A stretch of 64,000 nt of DNA from Diplonema japonicum (taxonomy: Eukaryota; Euglenozoa; Diplonemea; Diplonemida; Diplonemidae): contig OZ025691.1 of NCBI GenBank assembly GCA_964019335.1, positions 124,001-188,000 of the forward strand, in the 5' to 3' direction. Every line of letters begins with the position of its first letter. Position 1 is the stretch's first letter. The translations under genes were made by a program, and so were the position numbers. Under the pieces are notes generated by a model that was not told the origin of the DNA, searched no databases, and saw nothing but the letters and a program-made list of their open reading frames with translations. This document shows, piece after piece, positions 54,410-62,985 of the stretch.

Positions 54410-54443
<34 letters not shown>

Positions 54444-54573
54444 CGTAAATGGTGTACATTTCTGTATTGTTTCTGTTCAAAAAAAAAAAATCAGTTTCTC
54501 TTGTTCTTTTCTGATTCGTTCCACCCTTACCTTTATTATCTAAAACACATAAAGCTCCCACAGACCGGCACCC

Positions 54574-54604
<31 letters not shown>

Positions 54605-55339
54605 ACACACAAACCTGTGTTGGGCTGTAGAGTGTCCCCCCCCCCCTTTTTTAGGTGGTTGTGTTAGCTGACTTAGTGACATCCCCCCCCCTTTTTTTTC
54701 CCTTATCTCCAGTAGGTTTCAAGCCGAAAAGAAAAAAATTCTTTTTAAGAATCTTAAGAAAGAAAAAAAAAAAGAAAAAAAAAAAGAAGGGGGAAGGAAG
54801 AAGCAAAAGTTGGACTTTACGGTGATGACATTCGGGGGGCATCCCCCTTTCTTTTTTACACCCCTCACTCTTCCGTGAATTTCTTATTCAATGCGAAAAT
54901 GTAAGGAACGAAGAAAAAAGGAAAAAAAAAAAAAAAAAAAAAAAAAAAAGAAAAGGAAAAATAAGAATGAAAACCCCGAAATACTAGTTGTTGGGAAAAG
55001 AAACTTCTGCAAATTTATGTTTTTTTTTTTTTCTTTTTTTTTTTTTAAATTTTTTTTTTCTTATTATTCGCTTTTTTTCCTCCTTCTTTATGTGCCGATC
55101 ATCCCCCCTCCCTTTTTTTTTTTTTTTTCTGTTCTTCAATGCAGGTATTCACGCACTCTTTTTCGCTGTTTTTTTTTTCTTCTTCTTTTTTTCTTTTTTT
55201 TTTTTTTTTAAATTTTTAATCAGAAAAAAAAAAGGGAGGGGAAACAAAACAAAAAATCAAAATCTGCCAGTTTACACCTTTCACTTGTAAAATGGAAAAT
55301 AAAAGTCTTGTCAATCTCTAACCCAGTTCAGAAACACTT

Positions 55340-55376
<37 letters not shown>

Positions 55377-55407
55377 CTTTTTTTTTTTTTCTTTTTTTTT
55401 TTTTTTT

Positions 55408-55514
55408 TGACTTCTGCGGCCGGACATGTTTGCTGCGCGCGAGAGAAAAGGTGACTTGATGATGACCAGCACATTCCGAGTGCCCAACACCGCAGTTTGC
55501 TTTTCTCATTGTAT
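55408..55514 (+). ncRNA. Candidate small structured RNA between two poly-T tracts
   Basis: This is a 107-nt complex island between T runs of more than 20 and 57 nt. CTGCGG (55414-55419) pairs perfectly with CCGCAG (55490-55495), closing an 82-nt domain. Inside, GCAC (55469-55472) pairs with GTGC (55480-55483). A box C-like TGATGA occurs at 55457-55462, but I see no matching box D. It is not a tRNA. The downstream T run would terminate polymerase III. Confidence 0.4.

Positions 55515-55515
<1 letters not shown>

Positions 55516-55572
<57 letters not shown>
55516..55572 (+). repeat. 57-nt T run
   Basis: The longest uninterrupted homopolymer that I see in the window. Confidence 0.9.
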
Positions 55573-57316
55573 CTTTCTTTTTTTTTCTTCTTCTTTTTTT
55601 TTTACAAAAGAATTATCGTTCAAAAATTATTTTTATTACTCTGAGCTCGCCCGGAAAAAAATGTCAACAAATGACCCCTCCTAGCAAAAAACCCCGTTAA
55701 ATTTCTAAGTAGAAAAGTAGTCCGACACCCTTTGTGTGCAGAATTGCGGTCTAGGCTTGATCACTATATAGATCATAGAATGGTTTTTTGGAAATGAGAA
55801 ATAACCTAGACTCCATTTTTTTATTTTCGTTTTCCCGTGAAAAGCGACAGGAGGGATGGACGCAGAATGAAAATCTGTGAAACCCCTTGGGTCTGCTGCC
55901 CTTTTTTTTTTTGCTCAAAACAAACTGTTAAAAAAAAGTGTTGACATTTTAATCTAGACGAGCTCATATACTACTTGTGTTGAGCAAAAAAAAAAAAAAA
56001 GAAAACTTTTTCGCGGCTTTTAAAATCTGTTTGGTTGGTTTCTTCTTTTTTTTCTTTTTTGCTCATCGAACTACAACTACATATAGCCATAAAGAGTTAT
56101 TTTTGTTGAATTTATACAGCAAACGAAAACAAAAACAAGAGGGAAAAAAAAATATCCGCTAAGTGCACAAACGAAAACCCCCCCCCCTTTTTTTTGTTTT
56201 TATTTTATGTACCTTTTTTTGTTCTTCTCTTAACTTTCCAAATAAGAAAAAAGCCTCATTGACGTCAAATCTCAAACTCTAATTGTCTGAAGTAACTCGA
56301 CCACTGCAGGAAACACTGCAGAAAAAAGAAAAAAAAAAGAAAAAAAACTGGCCCTCCCCTTACGGCGATCCTTGCAATAGGACTTTTTCTTGGAAGATAT
56401 TTGTTTTTCTCTCAGCCGGCCATTCAAAATTCAAAACACTTTGGAATCCTTGAGGCAAACTCTTCCCCTTTTTTTTCTCCTCTTTGTTTGATATCAATGC
56501 GAGGGGTAATACCCTTCTCCTCCCCCCATTCTTCCAAGTTTCTTTGTTGTGCCCCCCCCCCCCTTTTTTTTGTTCTTTTTTTTCAATTCTGCAGTTGATT
56601 TCCCTCGAATCCCTCAAGGAACGTCTGAGAATCCAAACTATCGGGGTGGGAGGGCAAATTATTATTATTTTTTTTTCCCGCGATATTGAATGTGTATATT
56701 GGTTTGGGGATGTGTGGTGTGACTTCGGTGATCCAAATCTGGAGTTTGGGTGTCTGGGTCTTCAGACCCATTCAAAGGCTGTTGTTCTCCATCTTTCGGC
56801 AAACGACACAATTTGTTCCCCTTTTAAAAGCATACGAGTTTTTCGCAATATTTTCGCGTCACATAGCGCCTTCGGTAAAAAAAAAGCGGCTATTCTTTCC
56901 GTCAATTTTTGAATCAGCCCCTGAAAATGCGGGGGGGGGGGGGGGGGGGGGGGAGGGAATATGCGGAGGGGAAAATATTTCGTTTCGCAGGGGATCAAAC
57001 TGCAGAATAAAAAAACCACTATTCTGGCGGCCGCGCAGGGTTTTCACAGTTACCCCCCCTCGTCAGGATGTCGGATGCCTCGGAGGAATAAAGCGTGCCT
57101 CTCTGGAATAGTTAAACTCTCCACCACCTCCCCCCCAAAAAAATATTTCTCTTTTTCTTTTTTCTTCTTCCACATCCACTATTATTATTCTTCCACCTTT
57201 TTCACCCCCCCCATTACATCACAACGGGAGGGGAAAAAAAAAAGAAGGTTGACCGATTTAAAAAAAAAAAAAAGGAAGGGGAAAGTAGTGGTTTAACAAA
57301 CAATAATAATAATGTC

Positions 57317-59014
57317 ATGTCGAAAGTGAAGGCTTCTTGGATGCCTGACACAAGCACCACAGAGTGCCGAAGCGAGACGTGTTTAAGACAGTTTGGGCTG
57401 TTTGTGAGAAGGCACCATTGCAGAGCATGCGGGGGGATATTCTGCAGCAGCTGCACCGCGAAAAGAAGAATCATCGCGGGGGGAACCGAATTGGAGAGGG
57501 TGTGCGACACCTGCGCCGCGGACCTTGACGCCACCGCCGCTCAAAAACGCTACATTAAAAACGCCATTGTAATCTCGGCCTTGAACATCGTACTGGTAAG
57601 CGGTTCGCATTCAAGTCTCACGAAGAGTTCATCAAACCACCCTGCCGTCCCACCCTCTTTATGCAACATATGTTATGGAAGGTGTATTGACCATGATTGC
57701 CCGGTGTGTGGGACAAGACTGTGCACAGTGTGTTCGATCGACCACCCTCAAAGATGCACCAAAGGGGAAGGGTACAAAGTGACTGTTATGATACATGAGG
57801 TAAAATCCGCAGGTTCTCACGACTTAACAAAGCCTTCTCCGTGTGTTTTAATATCTTCCGAGTACGAGACGGTTCGGACCACCACCAAACCATCATCGTG
57901 TTCGCATTACTACGGGGAGGAGTTCAACCTCACCATAACCGACGCTACCTCATCGCTTCATTTTAAAGTTGTTGACGATCGGACGTTGCACTACACTGTG
58001 ATAGGGAGAGCGTGTGTACCATTGTCGACGGTTTCGAAAAAGGGTTTGAAAAATATTTGGTTGGAACTGCTCCCTGACGATCCCAAAGAACGGAAAGACG
58101 CTGCGGATAGTAAGTATCGATCCGCCACGCGGGCTTCGCCGATGAAGAAGCCTAAGCATCCTCTCGGGTGGCTTTGCGTTTCGATCGTCTCACATTTCGA
58201 TTTACTGTGTTACTTCAAACCCCCTGTCCCACCCCCGCGGGTTGAAGAGTTCACATCGACCGATTTCATGGTCAATATTTCCCGGCTTCAGGTGTTGTGG
58301 AACCAAAAAACGCCTACTCTGTTGGTCATGACGCAGGGTTTGCCGGATTTGATTAAGTTCGGTTTGGTGATTCCACTGTGGGGGTTTATCTGTTCCGGTT
58401 TGCAGGTGTGGTCTGTCCCGTTGTTGTGCTACGCGTTGATCGTTGTGAACGGGGTGTTGTCGTCAAAGGGAACTGCTTATCAAATTAAGTTCAGCGAGAC
58501 GGAAATTGCTGTATATGAGGACGATGTTCAGAACAAAGAAGGTGTGACGGCTAAACTGCGGTCGGCGTACAACGCAGCTCACGAGCTTCCTGTTGTTCTG
58601 AGAAGGATCCAAATGGGGCTGGGACAGGTCGCATCGTCGTTGGAACGATTTCACACTATGTTCTCTTTTCACGATTTGTCGGTCTCTGTTGCAGTCTGTC
58701 TCGCGCTTCTTCTCTTCTCCTGTCTTTTGAGCGTTGTTCTCTTCGTCTTCCCTGTTCGGTTCGTGTTCTTCCTGGTCGGGTTTAGGGTCATCATCATTGA
58801 CAACAAGCCCCCTAACCCAAACAACCCCTTCTCCGTGCTTATTGCCGCTTTTAAGTCGTATCTTAAGATATTTATTACCTTGTCGATGAACCTCTGGGGC
58901 CACCTGCCTGATGCGCTTGAGTTAGAACATCGTGCCATTGCAGCTTATCAAGTCCAGGACGGACCGCCGTCGGCTTATCACACAAAAAGGCAAGACTCTG
59001 TTAGATCTTTGTAA
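57317..59014 (+). CDS. FYVE finger - C2 - MCTP C-terminal membrane domain protein
   Basis: This is a 565-residue single-exon protein. Residues about 8-75 are a FYVE zinc finger: W-P-D start, RRHHCRACGGIFC (the PI3P-binding R/KR/HHC-R-C-G signature), CSSC and RVCDTC. Residues about 115-145 hold another Cys/His cluster (CNICYG...CPVCGTRLCTVC). Residues about 150-290 form a C2 domain (VTVMIHEVKSA, PCVLISSEYE, LHFKVVDDRTL...IGRACVPLS), with few Asp residues in the calcium loops. Residues about 325-540 match the C-terminal membrane domain of MCTPs (PRT_C): LPDLIKFGLVIPLWGFI, a helix with RRIQMGLGQVASSLERF, then two closely spaced hydrophobic stretches LSVSVAVCLALLLFSCLL and VLFVFPVRFVFFLVGF. MCTPs tether the ER to the plasma membrane. 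Fusion to FYVE suggests an ER-endosome tether, which is inference. Confidence 0.9.
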   Translation: MSKVKASWMPDTSTTECRSETCLRQFGLFVRRHHCRACGGIFCSSCTAKRRIIAGGTELERVCDTCAADLDATAAQKRYIKNAIVISALNIVLVSGSHSSLTKSSSNHPAVPPSLCNICYGRCIDHDCPVCGTRLCTVCSIDHPQRCTKGEGYKVTVMIHEVKSAGSHDLTKPSPCVLISSEYETVRTTTKPSSCSHYYGEEFNLTITDATSSLHFKVVDDRTLHYTVIGRACVPLSTVSKKGLKNIWLELLPDDPKERKDAADSKYRSATRASPMKKPKHPLGWLCVSIVSHFDLLCYFKPPVPPPRVEEFTSTDFMVNISRLQVLWNQKTPTLLVMTQGLPDLIKFGLVIPLWGFICSGLQVWSVPLLCYALIVVNGVLSSKGTAYQIKFSETEIAVYEDDVQNKEGVTAKLRSAYNAAHELPVVLRRIQMGLGQVASSLERFHTMFSFHDLSVSVAVCLALLLFSCLLSVVLFVFPVRFVFFLVGFRVIIIDNKPPNPNNPFSVLIAAFKSYLKIFITLSMNLWGHLPDALELEHRAIAAYQVQDGPPSAYHTKRQDSVRSL

Positions 59015-59601
59015 GGGGGGGAAAAGGGTTCTCTTTGTTTTCTACAATTTTGGTTTTTTTTTTTTTTTTTTTTTTTTTTTTCTTTTTTTTTTTTTTTTCC
59101 CCCGTGAGCCCGAGTGAAGAAAAAAAAAAGGGGAGGAGAGGATCAATAATTCTAACCTCTCCTTTCCTCTTCTTATTTTTTGTTTTTTTCCCTTCTCCCT
59201 TTGTTGAGATGTACGAGGAGGGAGAGAGTGTGTTCGCAAGGAATGGAAAGCGTTTTTTATTTTTATTTATTTTTTATTTTAAGCCCCTTTTCCAATAAAT
59301 TTCCGAGTCATCCCCTTCACTTCTTTCTTCTTCTTCTTTTTTTTTTTTTTTTTTTTTTTGGTGGGTTTTTTTCTTCTTTTTTTTTTCTTCGAGATTCTTC
59401 CCCCTGTCAGAAAAAAAAAAAAAAAAAAGGAGTTTTTTGACTAGCCAATCCAAAATCGGGGAGGGGAACGATTTGAGAATGCCATCCTGCCTTTTCTCTT
59501 TCATTTACCCCCACCCCACTGTTTCATTCACTCTGACACCAATATCCTGGCTCCTTCGATCCTTCTTTCCCTTTGCACGAGCAACCCATAATGAAAGCTG
59601 A

Positions 59602-59639
<38 letters not shown>

Positions 59640-59742
59640 TAAATAAACGCGGGAGAACAGAAAGAAGAATAAGAAAATGGTGTAGACATCCGCCCGCCCG
59701 CCTCGCCCTGAAATATCACACCGACCGTTGCTCTCTCTCTCT

Positions 59743-59773
<31 letters not shown>

Positions 59774-59896
59774 CTTTTTTTTTTATCTATCTTTCGCAGG
59801 TTTCTTTTTCGTTCTCTCTTCCCCCCCCCCCCCCCCCCCCCCCCTTCTTCCTTCTTCCTCCCTTCCACCATATTCACACATTATCACAGTGTACAC
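59015..59896. other. Homopolymer-rich spacer with acceptor-like AG
   Basis: T, A and C runs, a short complex stretch at about 59430-59580, and a T/C tract leading to cacag at 59885-59889, eight nt before the next ATG. An upstream in-frame open stretch to 59573 reads only KKKK/FFFF/PPPP and is rejected. Confidence 0.6.
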
Positions 59897-60610
59897 ATGT
59901 TTGGGTTTCAGCGGCCAGCGCCACGGTCAATCGCGGCACCAGTTCAGGTGACAATCGAAGAACTGTACAATGGGTGTGTGAAAGAACTGGACCTGGATGA
60001 TCTTGGTGATGAAAAAATGAAAGAAATGGGTTTCACAGGAAAGCTTGACTGCCATGTGACCAAGGGCATGCGCGAAGGAAGCCGGATTCCTTTCCCGGGG
60101 ATGGGGATACAGCTGCCAGGGACAGGTGCAAGAGGAGATTTCACTGCAGTGGTAGAAGTCCTACCTGATGAAAGGTACACCATCGTGGAGGAGAATCACG
60201 TGCAGATCTCTCATGAAATATCGCTTTGCGAGGCACTGACCGGGTTCAGCCATGAGCTCCGCCACATAGATGGCTCGCTTCTCATTATTACTTCTTCCGA
60301 AATAACCCCGCCAAAGTGCATTAAGAAGGTCCCCCAACGGGGGCTCCCCACTGGGAATGACACCAGCTCTCCTGGCGACCTGCTTGTCGCCTTCACAATT
60401 GTTTTCCCGAGGGTGCTTGACTCGGATCAAATCCAGGCACTCAAACCCCTTCTTCCTACAAGAGACATGGTGCCCCATTTTGAAGGCGACACTGCCGAAG
60501 GGGTGGAACTGAACGGTTGCAACGAAGACGACTGGGCTGCCAAGTTGCAACAGGAGGACGAATCCGATGAAGAAGAAGAAGAAGAGCAGCATTTCTTCTT
60601 TTTCCGATAG
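59897..60610 (+). CDS. DnaJ C-terminal substrate-binding domain protein lacking the J domain
   Basis: This is a 237-residue single-exon protein. DnaJ/HSP40 CTD I and II are visible: VQVTIEELYNGCVKELDLDD (CTD I start), FTGKLDCHVTKGMREGSRI and FPGMGIQLPGTGARGDFTAVVEV (the G.G....G..GDL.V.... motif), then ENHVQISHEISLCEALTGF and GDLLVAFTIVFPRVLDSDQ (CTD II), and an acidic tail. There is no J domain, HPD motif or zinc finger. The ATG at 59897 sits eight nt after an AG with a strong pyrimidine tract, so an upstream J-domain exon is unlikely. It may act as a client-holding or dominant partner of other HSP40s. That role is inference. Confidence 0.9.
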   Translation: MFGFQRPAPRSIAAPVQVTIEELYNGCVKELDLDDLGDEKMKEMGFTGKLDCHVTKGMREGSRIPFPGMGIQLPGTGARGDFTAVVEVLPDERYTIVEENHVQISHEISLCEALTGFSHELRHIDGSLLIITSSEITPPKCIKKVPQRGLPTGNDTSSPGDLLVAFTIVFPRVLDSDQIQALKPLLPTRDMVPHFEGDTAEGVELNGCNEDDWAAKLQQEDESDEEEEEEQHFFFFR

Positions 60611-60876
60611 AAAGATGAAGGGAGAAAAAAAAAAAAGTGTGTGTGTGTGTGTGTTTCTTTTTTTTTCTTTTTTTTTCTCGGTTTTCTGAACGTTACCTTA
60701 TCTGATCCCATAGTTGTTGTCATTTCCTCTTCCTTTTTTTTTTTTTTTTTTTTTTTTTCTTCTTTGCTTCTGCTGTTGTTGTTTTGTTTTTTTTTTTTCT
60801 TTTTTTTTTCTAAAATTGTCCCCCAATCCCACTAACAAAAAAGGGGGGGGGGGGGGTTGGGCACACAAGCCCTCCA
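60611..60876. other. Homopolymer spacer with (GT)n
   Basis: A short GT repeat at about 60638-60654 is followed by several T runs and a G run just before the next ATG. Confidence 0.55.
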
Positions 60877-62400
60877 ATGGAAGCGGCGCCAGTAGGCAAC
60901 ATGACCCCCAGTGAGAGTGGTCAGAGCTGCAACGCAGACGGGAGCGACGCCGCCGATAATGTGAAGGATTCCTTGATGCTGATGGGGACCATCATGGTGA
61001 TTGCGGCGAGCTTTGTGTCCTGCTTCGGCCTGAACCTGCAGAAGCTGTCTCACAATAGGAACGAAGAACAAGAAGAAGAAGACCGGCAACCCATGTGGCG
61101 GTCATGGATTTGGGTTTTGGGACTGATCTGCATGGTGATGGGCAGCATCCTGGATATGGTAGCACTCCCGTTCGTTCCCCTCTCCAGGGTGTCTGCTCTT
61201 GGTGCTTCTGGAATGCTTGCGAATATCCTTATCACACCAATCTTTCTAGGCGAGAAGCTCACAAAGCACGATATCGTCGGTGGAGTAATTACTGTCGCTG
61301 GCACCACGATGGCCTGCATCTTCGGTGCCTCAACAGAGCCCAAGCTAACGTCGTATTGCCTGCTGGAGAACTTCACAGAGAAGCTTTTTATTTTGTACGC
61401 GATAGTGCTGAGCGTCTTTCTGGCTGTGTTGTACTATCTGATTGTTGGTTTCCGGAAAAAGCAGGCGAAAATGGTCGAGGCCGGGCATGTTGCAGAGTTC
61501 ATGGAATGTGTGTGGCTGTGGGACAACTTGGAGTTGCTTGACACAGTGGGGAAAGATTCTCACAGTTTTGTGTTTATAACAAAGGTATGGGGGAAAAACA
61601 AAAAAAAAAAAAAAAAAATAATAATAATAATATCAAATAATAGTTCGGCCCTCAGTTCTACCCCGTTGTGCACGCTGTCTTTGCGGGCACTTTCGGGGCT
61701 CAGAGTGTTATGTTTGCGAAGGTTTGAAAAAAGAAGAAAAAAAAAAACCCCTCAGGCGGTTCTGATCTTCTTCCGGAACGCCGTCAGCAGTATCGAAGTC
61801 GAGAAGTCAATTTTCATGCTTTTCCTCTTTCTGATTCCCACGGTGTTCTGTCTGTGGTTCCAGATCGGGTACCTGAACCTTTCCCTTCAGATCTACAGGG
61901 ACGCACTCTTCGTCCTTCCCGTGTACCAGTCCATGTGGATCTCCATCGGGATTATAAGCGGCCTGATTTTCTACCAAGAGTACAGGGACATAGATGGGTA
62001 CAGCATTGCGTGGTTTGCTGCAGGAGTTTGTATTGTGTTGGTGGGTTTGGTGATTCTGACTAAACGGAGCAGTAAAACCCCTGAAATAGGTTCGCCCTGC
62101 AAGACCAGCAAGCAGGTCCAGTCTAACTTCGATGATCAGGACACGGCAACCCTCACAGGAAGGAGATCTACAGGTCTACCCTCCGACCTCAAGAATATCT
62201 CCTTCAACCAAGTTCTTGCTCCTGGAATGTTAGCTGAGTCCTTTAGTCTCTTGCAAGACTACAAGGCACAACATGCGGTTTCCCCTGAGAAGAATGGCAC
62301 GGTTTTGGAAGACGCACCTCTTCTTTCCAAGCAGAAGGGGCTGAAAAAGGTCTCGACCACTTCAGAGACGTGCAATGGGATTAACATCCAAGTGGAGTAG
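60877..62400 (+). CDS. NIPA: NIPA-type magnesium transporter, paralogue 2
   Basis: Spliced CDS is 60877-61584, 61644-61721 and 61756-62400, giving 476 residues. Family landmarks match paralogue 1: SFVSCFGLNLQKLSHNRN, MGSILDMVALPFVPLSRVSALGA, NILITPIFLGEKLTKHD, FYPVVHAVFAGTFGAQSVMFAK and LNLSLQIYRDALFVLPVYQSMW. Introns of 59 and 34 bp occupy the same positions as the last two introns of paralogue 1. Read unspliced, the frame stays open through both (93 bp), but would insert a Lys/Ile run in place of the conserved junction. The paralogue lacks the MITE-bearing first intron. The C-tail is hydrophilic and diverged. It probably arose by local duplication with two genes in between. Confidence 0.95.
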   Translation: MEAAPVGNMTPSESGQSCNADGSDAADNVKDSLMLMGTIMVIAASFVSCFGLNLQKLSHNRNEEQEEEDRQPMWRSWIWVLGLICMVMGSILDMVALPFVPLSRVSALGASGMLANILITPIFLGEKLTKHDIVGGVITVAGTTMACIFGASTEPKLTSYCLLENFTEKLFILYAIVLSVFLAVLYYLIVGFRKKQAKMVEAGHVAEFMECVWLWDNLELLDTVGKDSHSFVFITKVWGKNKKKKKKIIIIISNNSSALSSTPLCTLSLRALSGLRVLCLRRFEKRRKKKTPQAVLIFFRNAVSSIEVEKSIFMLFLFLIPTVFCLWFQIGYLNLSLQIYRDALFVLPVYQSMWISIGIISGLIFYQEYRDIDGYSIAWFAAGVCIVLVGLVILTKRSSKTPEIGSPCKTSKQVQSNFDDQDTATLTGRRSTGLPSDLKNISFNQVLAPGMLAESFSLLQDYKAQHAVSPEKNGTVLEDAPLLSKQKGLKKVSTTSETCNGINIQVE

Positions 62401-62547
62401 GGGGGGGGGGGGATTTTCTTATTAGATGAAGTGAAAAAGAAAAGGACGTGATTTCGTGGATTTTTTTTATCCTTTTTTTTTTTTTTTTTTTAAGGTATTG
62501 TTTCTTCTCTTCTCCGTTTCTTTCCCCTTTTTTTTTTATGGGGGGCA
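62401..62547. other. Homopolymer spacer
   Basis: G, T and C runs between the NIPA stop codon and the folded RNA candidate. Confidence 0.5.
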
Positions 62548-62795
62548 GCAAGACCTTTGGCCGGGTCTAGGTGTGTAACGACACCTCCCCTTAAGCGAGT
62601 CTGTGCCCAGGGCGATGCACAGGTGACACGAGTGAGGCAAACCTTGGTTACGAGCACTGTCACCTAGGCACAAACAGACCTTTCAAAAAACATAGGTAAC
62701 ATGGTCGCATTTGGCTTCGGGGCACTTAGAGCCGACTGTGGTGATCGTACTGAGAGCCGTATGGCTTGTGTCACCTTGACGTTGAGAGATTCAAA
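62548..62795 (+). ncRNA. Candidate structured non-coding RNA (~250 nt), family not recognised
   Basis: This is a complex, GC-balanced island with nested helices: AGACC 62551-62555 with GGTCT 62564-62568; AGGTGT 62569-62574 with ACACCT 62581-62586; GTCTGTGCC 62599-62607 with GGCA (62667-62670) and CAGAC (62675-62679); inside it AGGTGAC 62621-62627 with GTCACCT 62659-62665 and AGTG 62631-62634 with CACT 62655-62658; then GGTGA 62740-62744 with TCACC 62771-62775 enclosing AGCC/GGCT. No open frame of note. It does not match tRNA, 5S or U-snRNA signatures. RNase P/MRP, SRP RNA or telomerase RNA cannot be excluded. Strand is inferred from G-T pairs and orientation of neighbours. Confidence 0.55.
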
Positions 62796-62954
62796 AAATG
62801 AAAAAGAAAAATAAAGGAAGTAGATGAGGGGGGGGTTTTTTTTTCTCTTTCTTTAGGCAACCACACGAAACTTTTTTTTTCTTTTTTTTTTTTCTTAGAA
62901 ATTTCTCCCACTTCCCTTATTTTCTTTAGCAACCCGGGTTTGATCTGAAGGGAG

Positions 62955-62985
<31 letters not shown>

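Larger units (their letters stand above)
53841..57316. other. 3.5-kb gene-free spacer
   Basis: Long A, T, C and G runs with several complex islands: 54010-54050 (hairpin), 54240-54400, 55408-55514 (candidate RNA), 55625-55990, 56235-56460 and 56590-57120. A perfect TGGGTCT/AGACCCA hairpin lies at about 56755-56770. A CA repeat lies near 54591-54611. No supportable protein gene. Open frames here are Phe/Lys homopolymer artefacts. Confidence 0.5.

Noticed and set aside
54891-55644. Several overlapping frames of Phe, Lys and Ser
   Set aside because: They are products of poly-T and poly-A runs with no complex protein sequence.
56484-57111. Overlapping + strand frames of 141-142 codons
   Set aside because: Mixed hydrophobic sequence interrupted by poly-Gly from a G run, with no recognisable motif, poor start context and disagreement between frames.
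59573-59896. Upstream extension of the DnaJ-like gene
   Set aside because: It is encoded by A, T and C runs only. The pyrimidine tract and AG at 59888-59889 fit a processing site instead.
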